NCBI GenBank assembly: GCA_945897755.1
Contig: CAMDGH010000007.1
Coordinates: forward strand, 1-53,386
DNA length: 53,386 nucleotides
Direction: 5' to 3'
Source of the DNA: Chryseobacterium gleum
GTDB lineage: Bacteria; Bacteroidota; Bacteroidia; Flavobacteriales_D; Crocinitomicaceae
The notes beneath the pieces were generated by a model. That model did no database searches. It worked only from the letters and a program-made list of their open reading frames with translations, and had not been told where the DNA came from. The first letter of the stretch is position 1. Each line of letters starts with the position of its first letter. The position numbers and the translations under genes were made by a program. Below are positions 46,800 through 53,386 of the stretch, piece by piece.

Positions 46800-46918
46800 T
46801 TATGATTTAGTTAAATAAATTAGCGATAAGGGAGTTTACATGTAAAATAGTTTTTACTGTATCTCAAGATAAGAAAATTTTCAGAATTGAATAACTACCT
46901 ATCTGAAATTTTAAGTAT

Positions 46919-46926
46919 TATATTTG
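46919..46926 (+). promoter_or_regulatory. Possible -7 element of the 142-residue unknown gene
   Basis: TATATTTG fits TAnnTTTG and lies 15 bases before the ATG at 46942. No TTG lies at the -33 distance. If used, the leader would be extremely short. Confidence 0.3.
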
Positions 46927-46941
46927 TTAAAAAAAAACATT

Positions 46942-47370
46942 ATGATTTTAAGCGCTCATTTTTACATGTTAAATGATGATTTCTCACCTGAATATGCTGA
47001 AGCTAATTTTGAAGGGAAAGAATCTGAAAATAATCCAGCATATGAATGGGAGGATGAATTAGAGCTTTCTGAAGGTCTAGAGAATATTATTATTGAACGA
47101 AAAGGCATTTATTTACTTCAAGGAGAGAAAAATGATGAGACTTTTACTTACGAACTTCCTCATATGTTTAAGGTAAGGTTAATTATGACTAATGGTGTGG
47201 AAGGTGCTCTCGTAGTTTCAGAAAGTATTTTAGATAGTTATGACTTTAATGTTTCTGATGAAAAGTCTATTTTGAATGTATACTTAAAAGATTATGAACC
47301 ACTTGCAAATCCATTGCCAGGGGTTTATATTGCTACCAAAGAATTTCCAAATCAGTTAATTACAGAATGA
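46942..47370 (+). CDS. Unrecognised acidic 142-residue protein
   Basis: I do not recognise this protein. It is strongly acidic, with D/E runs at about residues 10-45, has no signal peptide or membrane helix, and appears beta-rich in the second half (F-K-V-R-L-I-M-T-N-G-V-E-G-A-L-V-V). I start at the ATG at 46942; an in-frame TTG at 46924 overlaps a promoter-like element. Its stop overlaps the ABC ATPase start by four bases (ATGA), so the two proteins are likely made together. Confidence 0.7.
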   Translation: MILSAHFYMLNDDFSPEYAEANFEGKESENNPAYEWEDELELSEGLENIIIERKGIYLLQGEKNDETFTYELPHMFKVRLIMTNGVEGALVVSESILDSYDFNVSDEKSILNVYLKDYEPLANPLPGVYIATKEFPNQLITE

Positions 47371-48293
47371 TTAAAGTCAAGCATCTTTCTTTTAAAAGGG
47401 GTGAAAACTTGATTATTGATGGCTTAACTTTTAAGTTGAAAAAAGGTGAGGTTCTTTCGATTGTTGGGCCTAGTGGTTCGGGTAAATCTACCTTATTGGC
47501 ATTGCTTTCAGGTTTTTTAGATCCTTATAAAGGTTTTATTTGGTTTGGAAAAGAAGAGGTTTTAGGACCGTCGAGAAAATTAATACCTGGACATTCAGAT
47601 ATTCAATTGGTAAATCAAGAGTTTTCATTGTCATTATATCATACCGTAAGAGAAAATATTACACTTCATGCGCTACATCTCTCAAAGGAAGCGAGAGAGG
47701 AGATGACTGACGAATTACTTTCTTTATTTTCTTTGTCTCATCTGGAAATGCATAGTGCTATTAGCCTTTCTGGGGGAGAAAAACAACGTCTTGCCTTAGC
47801 TAGGGCATTATCAAAAGAGCCGGATGTTTTGTTGTTAGATGAACCTTTTGCTCACCTAGATGCACACATAAAAAGAAGGGTTATTCGTTATCTAATGGCA
47901 TTGAAAAAGGTACGTAAAACTACCTTTGTTCTTGTTTCTCATGAGGGAAGAGATGTATTAAGTCTTTCAGATCGAGTAGCTTTTTTTGATGAAGGAAAAA
48001 TTGCACGACTCGATTTACCGGTTAATTTTTATAATTTTCCTTCTTCTTATTACGAAGGATTATTTTTCGGGGAAATGAATCGGGTAATTATAAAGGGAAA
48101 AGAAGTTTTTTTTAGACCAAGCTCTTATTCATTGATACTTTCTGATTCGACCTTACACCTTACGGTTGTTTTTTTTAAAAGCATTGTATTAGGTCCAGTA
48201 ATAGAAAGTCATTTTTTAGTTGATAAGGTTCAGTCAATTATTTTATTTAGTTTGTTACCAATAGATTATGTCAAAAAAATCGCAATTGTATAG
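47367..48293 (+). CDS. Stand-alone ABC transporter ATP-binding protein
   Basis: The 308-residue ATPase has Walker A G-P-S-G-S-G-K-S-T (about 35-43), Q-loop L-V-N-Q-E, signature L-S-G-G-E-K-Q (about 134), Walker B V-L-L-L-D-E-P-F-A-H-L-D, and the H-loop V-S-H-E. The E-P-F-A-H-L-D form and a C-terminal extension of about 90 beta-rich residues (F-F-R-P-S-S-Y) resemble the PotA/FbpC/CysA importer ATPases with a TOBE-like domain. No permease or binding protein is encoded nearby. It is coupled to the unknown protein upstream and overlaps the YihY gene by 26 bases. Confidence 0.88.
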   Translation: MIKVKHLSFKRGENLIIDGLTFKLKKGEVLSIVGPSGSGKSTLLALLSGFLDPYKGFIWFGKEEVLGPSRKLIPGHSDIQLVNQEFSLSLYHTVRENITLHALHLSKEAREEMTDELLSLFSLSHLEMHSAISLSGGEKQRLALARALSKEPDVLLLDEPFAHLDAHIKRRVIRYLMALKKVRKTTFVLVSHEGRDVLSLSDRVAFFDEGKIARLDLPVNFYNFPSSYYEGLFFGEMNRVIIKGKEVFFRPSSYSLILSDSTLHLTVVFFKSIVLGPVIESHFLVDKVQSIILFSLLPIDYVKKIAIV

Positions 48294-49173
48294 TGTAAGG
48301 TCTTTACGTTGGAATGAAGTTTTTAACATCTTTAAAAAAACGGTTATCGAATTTACGAATGAAAAAAGTTTGTTTCATGGAGCTGCATTATCCTATTATA
48401 CGATTTTATCACTTGTTCCAATTCTTTATTTAAGTATTGTTTCGTTTGGACAATTTATTGGTCAAAAAACAATGGTTGCAATTATTTCGAATGTGTTACA
48501 CGAACAAGTTGGTATTCAAGATGTAAAAGGAATTTTAGAGTTTTTAAATGAAATTGATTTTGAAAAGAGTAATTGGGCATTACAAATTATTGGAATTGTT
48601 GTATTGATGGTTTCAGCCACAGCTATGCTATCTTCTTTAAAAAATAGCATTAACGAATTTTTTGATATTGAAAGGGTTCATGCCACAAAAAAGAAACAAT
48701 TCTTGAGTACGCTGCTTGATAAAGTGATGCATTTATCCTTATTAATGATTTTCGGGTTAATAATCGTTTTAACTTACTTTGCGCAAACGATTATTGTTTC
48801 TTTTGGAGATAAGATTTTTTCTTCATTTGATGAGCTATTTAATGTCTTTGTTTTTTTGACTCAGCATGCAGTTCCATTTATGACAAATTTTTTGATTTTT
48901 TTCTTTATTTTTAAGTATTTACACGATGGTATTATAGCTCGAAAATTAGCTGTTTATGGTAGTCTTTTTACCACTACCTTACTCTATTTGGGACAATTAC
49001 TTATTAAATTTTATTTGTTGCATTATTTTTTCGCTAAAGATGCTGGAATTGCTGGAACTATTTTAATTTTATTGACTTGGGTTTATTATACATCACAAAT
49101 AATATTTTTGGGAGCAAAATTTACTGCTGTATTTGCAAAAGTTTCTGGGAGCGAAATTAAAGTAAAACAATAA
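48268..49173 (+). CDS. YihY/BrkB family membrane protein
   Basis: The 301-residue protein has about six membrane segments and the family signatures F-H-G-A-A-L-S-Y-Y-T-I-L-S-L-V-P near residue 40, A-T-A-M-L-S-S-L-K-N-S-I-N, and a C-terminal L-T-W-V-Y-Y-T-S-Q-I-I-F-L-G-A motif. The family was once called RNase BN in error; transport roles have been suggested but are not proven. The 26-base overlap with the ABC ATPase gene raises the idea that it is the membrane partner, but its fold is unlike known importer permeases. Confidence 0.9.
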   Translation: MSKKSQLYSVRSLRWNEVFNIFKKTVIEFTNEKSLFHGAALSYYTILSLVPILYLSIVSFGQFIGQKTMVAIISNVLHEQVGIQDVKGILEFLNEIDFEKSNWALQIIGIVVLMVSATAMLSSLKNSINEFFDIERVHATKKKQFLSTLLDKVMHLSLLMIFGLIIVLTYFAQTIIVSFGDKIFSSFDELFNVFVFLTQHAVPFMTNFLIFFFIFKYLHDGIIARKLAVYGSLFTTTLLYLGQLLIKFYLLHYFFAKDAGIAGTILILLTWVYYTSQIIFLGAKFTAVFAKVSGSEIKVKQ

Positions 49174-49199
49174 GATTAGGATTTCAATTTTTCCTTGAT

Positions 49200-51086
49200 T
49201 TAAATCTTTTTAAATCTTGTTTTAATTAGCTTAATTTTTTCTTCTTTTTCTAGTTTTCCAATCATGTATTTTAATTCTTCTAATTTAACCGAACTAAAAT
49301 GATGCTTCAGATCTTCTAATGATTTTGGTGTTTCTAAATATGTGAGGATTAATACGGAAAGTGAATCTCTATTTAGTGTCGATTTAATTTTTTCTTTACA
49401 GTAATCACATTTTCCACACTGTTCAGTCTGTTGACCGAAATAATTACATAAGTATTGTTCTCGGCAAAGATTCATACTCAAAAAAGCATCCACATATTTT
49501 AAACGAAGTTCAGCCCTATCTTTTCTTGTTTGATATACTTCTTCAGATAATCGCATGTAGTCATCGGGAAGTCTCTCATGTAAAAAAGTGATTTGAGGTA
49601 AACTTGTTTTCCAAGTGATGTCGATTACTCCATTTTTTTCAAGGAAGGTTAATTGACTGTCTAATTCTTTTACGCTTATCCCTAGTTTGCTAATACAGAT
49701 AGCTTCATTTAAAACAAAAAAATCATTAAATACTCCTGGATAACTTCGTGCAATAAATTGAATTAAATCTGAAACACGTTCATATTTTATTTGAAAACTA
49801 TATAATTGTGTATTTCCGATAGCGAATTTGATCCTAGTCGGGTTGTAATTTGATTCATTGAATAAAATATCCCCATTCATTTCAAGTATTTTTAAAGATT
49901 GAAATGTGGGGATGATTCCCAATTTAAAATTAGCGCAAAGAATACTTAAATTAATTGGAAATGTTTCTCCTTTCCCTGAACCAATAGCAAGTCCCAGGTA
50001 GTTGCAGAGGGCTCGGTATGTAAATTTAACAATTGAAATACGAGGGAATTGGATTGAGATTAAATCTTGATGTTGTTTGATATCGTTTTCGGTTATTAAC
50101 GCTAAGGTTCTCGCTTCTTTACCATCTCTTCCTGCTCTCCCTGCTTCTTGGTAGTATGCTTCTAAATTGGATGGGAATTCATAATGAATCACAAAACGAA
50201 CGTCTTGTTTGTCAATCCCCATTCCAAATGCGTTTGTTGCAATCATGGTATGTATTTTATTTGACATCCAATCTTGCATCATACTTTTTCGTTGATAACT
50301 ATCCATTCCTCCGTGGTATACACCAACACTAATTCCTTGTTGAATTAGAGAAGAAGCTAACTCTTTGACCGACTTTCTAGTTTGGCAATAGATGATACCA
50401 CACATTGTTGGAAAACGATTAAGCCATTTTAGAATGGCATCTTCTTTGTTTTCGATATGATAAACTTCATAACTTACATTCTTTCGCTGAAGATTTCCTT
50501 CAAAAATAGATGGGTTTTTTAATTGTAGCTGAGTGCAAATATCTATTTTAACTGCTTCAGTTGCTGTTGCAGTTAATGCTATAAATGGAACTTCTGGATG
50601 GTATTTACGTAAATTAGATATTGTTTTATACGGAGGTCTAAAATCATGCCCCCATTCTGAAATGCAATGGGCTTCATCAATAACAATTAAAGAGATATTC
50701 ATTTGTTTAAATCGATCTATAAAAAGGCGAGATTGAATTCGTTCTGGTGAAGTATACAAAAAATCTAATGCGCCATGTTTGGCATTGTCGAGTGTGATGT
50801 CTATTTCGCGATAACTCATAAAACTAGTAATCGCTTTTGCTCTAATTCCTTTAGCTGTTAGAGTGTCTACCTGATCCTGCATTAATGAAATTAAAGGAGA
50901 TATTACCAAGCACATTCCTTCTCTTGCTATTCCTGGAACTTGAAAGCAAATTGATTTTCCTCCTCCTGTAGGAAGTATTGCTAATGTATCTTTTCCGTAA
51001 ATTACGGAGTCAATGATATCTTCCTGCATAGCTCTAAATGCATCAAAACCCCAATATTTAGATAGAATTGAGAGTGTTTGTTTCAT
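49200..51086 (-). CDS. recQ: ATP-dependent DNA helicase RecQ
   Basis: The 628-residue protein has RecQ motif 0 (F-D-A-F-R-A-M-Q-E), Walker A P-T-G-G-G-K-S (about 39-45), D-E-A-H (137-140) followed by C-I-S-E-W-G-H-D-F, and the Q-x-x-G-R-A-G-R-D motif. Its zinc-binding cysteines lie in C-R-E-Q-Y-L-C-N-Y-F and C-G-K-C-D-Y-C. It unwinds DNA 3' to 5' in recombination and repair. The C-terminal HRDC domain appears to be missing; a short winged-helix-like tail of about 60 residues replaces it. The start overlaps the TPR stop by four bases. Confidence 0.94.
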   Translation of the reverse strand: MKQTLSILSKYWGFDAFRAMQEDIIDSVIYGKDTLAILPTGGGKSICFQVPGIAREGMCLVISPLISLMQDQVDTLTAKGIRAKAITSFMSYREIDITLDNAKHGALDFLYTSPERIQSRLFIDRFKQMNISLIVIDEAHCISEWGHDFRPPYKTISNLRKYHPEVPFIALTATATEAVKIDICTQLQLKNPSIFEGNLQRKNVSYEVYHIENKEDAILKWLNRFPTMCGIIYCQTRKSVKELASSLIQQGISVGVYHGGMDSYQRKSMMQDWMSNKIHTMIATNAFGMGIDKQDVRFVIHYEFPSNLEAYYQEAGRAGRDGKEARTLALITENDIKQHQDLISIQFPRISIVKFTYRALCNYLGLAIGSGKGETFPINLSILCANFKLGIIPTFQSLKILEMNGDILFNESNYNPTRIKFAIGNTQLYSFQIKYERVSDLIQFIARSYPGVFNDFFVLNEAICISKLGISVKELDSQLTFLEKNGVIDITWKTSLPQITFLHERLPDDYMRLSEEVYQTRKDRAELRLKYVDAFLSMNLCREQYLCNYFGQQTEQCGKCDYCKEKIKSTLNRDSLSVLILTYLETPKSLEDLKHHFSSVKLEELKYMIGKLEKEEKIKLIKTRFKKI

Positions 51087-51814
51087 TCGGATGATCTCTG
51101 TTGGCAGTGAAGTAAGAAAAGGGTAGGAGCATTCTTATCACCCAAATCCATGGCTCTTGTGAAATCGGCACAACTAGCCTCTTTTTCGCCTACCTTTATT
51201 TTTGCTATAGCACGTGCAACATATACCTTTGATGAGTTATTCGTAATTCCAATGGATTTATCAAAATCTCGAATTGCCTCAGGATATTTCCCTAATTCAC
51301 TATATACATTTCCGCGTTCAAAATATGCTTCTGGCATACTTTTATTGATTGAAATAGCAGTGTTTAAATCGCTTAATGCTTTTTTGTATTTACCAATCTC
51401 TTTGTATGAAAAGCCTCTATTGTAATATGCTGTTGCATATTTTTTATTGATACTCAGTGATTCATTAAAATCATCAATCGCTTCAGCGTAGCGCCCGATG
51501 ATGTTTTTTACTTCCCCTCTATAATTATATACTTCAGAAGAATTAGGGTTAATCCGTAACATTTTGTTGAAATCGGATATTGCAAAATTATATTCACCTA
51601 ATAGTAATTGGGTTTTTCCTCGGTTTAATAATGCATCTGCAAAATTGGGGTTGATTTTTAATGCTTTATTAAAGTCTCGGATCGCTTTTTCGTATTGACC
51701 ATTTGTTACTTTTTCTAGTCCGCTATTTACAAAATCTTCCGGTTTTTGAGCTAATATGCCTCTGGACGATAGAAACATAAAAACCAAAAAAGAATATAGA
51801 TAGAATGAATTCAT
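51083..51814 (-). CDS. Exported TPR protein coupled to recQ
   Basis: The 243-residue protein has a signal peptide (hydrophobic 5-21, cleavage near I-L-A-Q) and about six regular TPR units (F-A-D-A-L-L-N-R-G-K, A-T-A-Y-Y-N-R-G-F-S-Y-K, P-E-A-Y-F-E-R-G-N-V-Y). A small extra motif C-A-D-F-T-R-A-M-D-L-G-D ends the repeats, as in Sel1-like or TPR lipoproteins. It is upstream of recQ with translational overlap, although a periplasmic TPR protein and a cytoplasmic helicase have no obvious joint function. Confidence 0.85.
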   Translation of the reverse strand: MNSFYLYSFLVFMFLSSRGILAQKPEDFVNSGLEKVTNGQYEKAIRDFNKALKINPNFADALLNRGKTQLLLGEYNFAISDFNKMLRINPNSSEVYNYRGEVKNIIGRYAEAIDDFNESLSINKKYATAYYNRGFSYKEIGKYKKALSDLNTAISINKSMPEAYFERGNVYSELGKYPEAIRDFDKSIGITNNSSKVYVARAIAKIKVGEKEASCADFTRAMDLGDKNAPTLFLLHCQQRSSE

Positions 51815-51884
51815 TGGGCTACATTTATGTAAATATAATCTATTTAATGCGATTAACTATATTGTGTTAACGATCAATTAACTG

Positions 51885-51913
51885 TTGAGGTTACTTGATT
51901 TATGTTAATTTAG
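51885..51913 (+). promoter_or_regulatory. Possible promoter of the DEAD-like gene
   Basis: TTG (51885-51887), 18 bases, then TAATTTAG (51906-51913), one mismatch from TAnnTTTG. It lies 16 bases before the start codon. Confidence 0.4.
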
Positions 51914-51929
51914 CAAAAAAATCGTATTT

Positions 51930-52535
51930 ATGAGTCATTTTGTATTTGAAAAGTTAGTAAACAATATCAAAGATAATCAATTTTCATTTGATACTAAACA
52001 TCAATTACAGTGCCTACACAAGATTAAAGCCGGTGGTGATTTTATCTGTGTGACTGCTGATTTAATTTCGATTAGTCAAGCAATCATTGCTGCTTTCATT
52101 GAAAAAGAACAAACTCCAGCGGATGATGATGCCCCTCGTTTTTTAATTATGGCTCCCGAAAAAGAGACTGCTTTATTGATTGAAGAAATATGGATGAAAT
52201 TATCTAGACGTACAGAAATTATCCATACCGTAACACATGAAAAAGGGGATAAAGTAAAGCAACGAAATGCCCTTTTTCAAGGTGCTGATGTTGTGATTGG
52301 AACGCCAAAAAGAATGAATGAACTTTATTTTCAAAATGGGATTAACATCAATAAATTAAAGTACTTTTTGATGATTGACGCTGATAAGTGCGTTAGAGCA
52401 AGTTCAATTGGGTATATTTCTCGCATGGTAGAAAGTTTTCCAAAATGTCAAAAAATGGTTATTTCTAAAGTAATGGAAAAAAACACGGAGAAAATTTCAG
52501 AATTGATTTTATCAAATCCTTTTGTTTTTCAATGA
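51930..52535 (+). CDS. Degenerate DEAD-box helicase-like protein, single RecA domain
   Basis: The 201-residue protein aligns by pattern with the first RecA-like domain of DEAD-box RNA helicases. It has an N-terminal F-E-K-L-V ... H-Q-L-Q-C-L-H-K-I-K-A-G-G-D element in place of the Q motif and its following helix, M-A-P-E-K-E-T-A for motif Ia, and I-G-T-P-K-R-M for motif Ib (TPxR kept). The Walker A position reads V-T-A-D-L-I-S-I-S instead of an A-x-x-G-x-G-K-T motif, motif II reads I-D-A-D, motif III (SAT) is absent, and there is no second RecA domain. ATP hydrolysis is therefore unlikely. The frame is intact and has a promoter, so it looks like a retained pseudo-enzyme, perhaps binding RNA or a helicase. 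Confidence 0.75.
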   Translation: MSHFVFEKLVNNIKDNQFSFDTKHQLQCLHKIKAGGDFICVTADLISISQAIIAAFIEKEQTPADDDAPRFLIMAPEKETALLIEEIWMKLSRRTEIIHTVTHEKGDKVKQRNALFQGADVVIGTPKRMNELYFQNGININKLKYFLMIDADKCVRASSIGYISRMVESFPKCQKMVISKVMEKNTEKISELILSNPFVFQ

Positions 52536-52625
52536 AAATGGATTCATTGTTTCCTTTGTTTTTAGATCTAATATTTTAATTTCTAGTAGAACATTAAATT
52601 ATAAAACATTTAAATACGTAATAGT

Positions 52626-53386
52626 TTGAATAAAAAACGGTTACAACTACTTATTATCAGTTTTTTCATTTCTTGGAATGCTTTTGGGTTAGAGTCAGAA
52701 ACGCATTATTGGTATAACCATGGATATTATACCAAGACAATACATTCCTTACGAACAGAGTTAAAAACTTCCAATTCTCCAGAAAAAAAATCAAGACTTT
52801 ATTTCGATATCGCATACAGTTATTATGCAATGATATTTGTGGAAGACTACAAAAAGCAACTGGATAGCGCAAACTATTTTGCCTCTAAAAAAAAGAATTT
52901 TTCCATCGAAGATAAAGTAGAATATGCCGTCGGTTTGATTCGTTATTATAATTACGAAGTAAAACCACAGGAATCACTTGCGATATATAAAAAGATATAT
53001 CCAGCATTTCATCGTTTGGACCCGCTGCGTAAATCTAAATTATGGATTAAATTATATCAAAATATTGCTACTACCCGACGGAATTTAGGTGCGAACTATG
53101 CACAAATGAATGGGGAATATGATAGCGCCTATCGCTTGATTCAAAAGCATCATCTGGAAAACACCATTTTTGAAGTAGATTATTGTAAATCCAGAGGTAA
53201 TATGAATTTGGATAAAGTTTCTCCAACTTCCGAAAGAATATATTATCTACAAGCCCTACATTATTTTTCAAGAGCCTCCAAAATACTTAATAATCAGTCT
53301 CGCGTAAATTATCCTTTGTTGATTTCTTTTCAGAATGTACAAGGCTTAGTCGCTTATATGCATGGCGATTTTGAAGAATCTAGGAA
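52626..53386 (+). CDS. 5' part of an exported TPR-like protein, cut by the window end
   Basis: An open frame without a stop runs from a TTG at 52626 to the last base (253 codons visible). It begins with a signal peptide (K-K-R-L-Q-L-L-I-I-S-F-F-I-S-W-N-A-F-G). The rest is helical with TPR-like tracts (for example R-L-Y-F-D-I-A-Y-S-Y-Y-A, Y-Y-L-Q-A-L-H-Y-F-S-R-A) rich in tyrosine. In Bacteroidota such N-termini often precede a CHAT peptidase domain or a sensor/regulator module, but the C-terminal part lies outside the window so I do not assign it. The TTG start is inferred from the signal peptide; no ATG is available nearby in frame. Confidence 0.7.
   Translation, partial: MNKKRLQLLIISFFISWNAFGLESETHYWYNHGYYTKTIHSLRTELKTSNSPEKKSRLYFDIAYSYYAMIFVEDYKKQLDSANYFASKKKNFSIEDKVEYAVGLIRYYNYEVKPQESLAIYKKIYPAFHRLDPLRKSKLWIKLYQNIATTRRNLGANYAQMNGEYDSAYRLIQKHHLENTIFEVDYCKSRGNMNLDKVSPTSERIYYLQALHYFSRASKILNNQSRVNYPLLISFQNVQGLVAYMHGDFEESR

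Noticed and set aside
1-53386. Defence island, CRISPR array, prophage or tRNA genes
   Set aside because: No direct-repeat array, cas, restriction-modification, phage structural or integrase gene was recognised, and no tRNA T-loop pattern was noticed in intergenic DNA; RecQ and the DEAD-like protein alone do not make a defence system.

Overview
The window is an A+T-rich chromosomal segment of a Bacteroidota bacterium, most likely order Flavobacteriales (a Crocinitomicaceae/Fluviicola-like lineage is a guess). Support comes from Bacteroidota-restricted or -enriched families (DUF4294, FISUMP domain, PorE-like TPR/PD40/OmpA proteins, DUF5522, extended NusB, a GlsB/GlsA-like aminolipid acyltransferase pair). 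Several promoters match the Bacteroidota TTG...TAnnTTTG pattern, and A-rich rather than Shine-Dalgarno sequences precede most starts. Three genes probably start with TTG. I saw no rRNA, tRNA, CRISPR array, intact transposase or prophage gene. It reads as core genome with small accessory marks.

Layout. 1-1815: 3' end of a FISUMP-domain gene, a repeat-bearing gap and a BadF-type sugar kinase. 1927-7810: DUF4294 protein; thioesterase, isochorismate synthase and MenD (early menaquinone synthesis); TerC; an unknown protein; a DUF493 protein; and a membrane-anchored protein whose C-terminal domain resembles a type IX secretion sorting domain. 7903-10939: thioredoxin and Lon. 10977-19503: a tightly packed co-directional run of PorE-like protein, TPR protein, second PorE-like protein, glutamine amidotransferase, a small repeat protein and Tex. 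19535-23298 (minus): MiaE, DUF5522, MtaB and an M1 peptidase, combining two tRNA A37-modification enzymes. 23420-25133: isoaspartyl peptidase and an ECF-like sigma factor, followed by a terminator and a 125-bp MITE-like element. 25412-30988 (minus): GlsB/GlsA-like acyltransferases, a TPR protein and GyrA. 31228-33756: ClpC. 33965-36737 (minus): leucine dehydrogenase family enzyme, NusB, DUF1573 lipoprotein, YajC. 36823-40365: two ABC proteins. 40382-44182 (minus): MazG, TonB-dependent receptor, YqgE. 44464-46799: HtrA protease and an M48 lipoprotein. 46942-49173: overlapping trio of unknown protein, orphan ABC ATPase and YihY. 49200-51814 (minus): TPR protein and RecQ. 51930-53386: a degenerate DEAD-box protein and the start of a large exported TPR-like gene cut by the window edge.

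No gene-free stretch exceeds 300 bases. The longest gaps are 44183-44463 (tandem direct repeat upstream of htrA), 25134-25411 (terminator and MITE), 8221-8488 (trxA terminator and a TTGTC-motif cluster upstream of lon), 655-903 (repeats and a GC-rich block), 30989-31227 (divergent gyrA/clpC promoters) and 33757-33964 (bidirectional terminator).

The most unusual items are the helicase-like protein lacking Walker A and a proper DEAD box, the sorting-domain-like protein on a membrane anchor, the four-repeat WL protein beside tex, the orphan ABC/YihY trio, the MITE-like element and the dyad motifs upstream of lon, htrA and the sigma factor. All functional claims rest on reading motifs and context; no database search was run.
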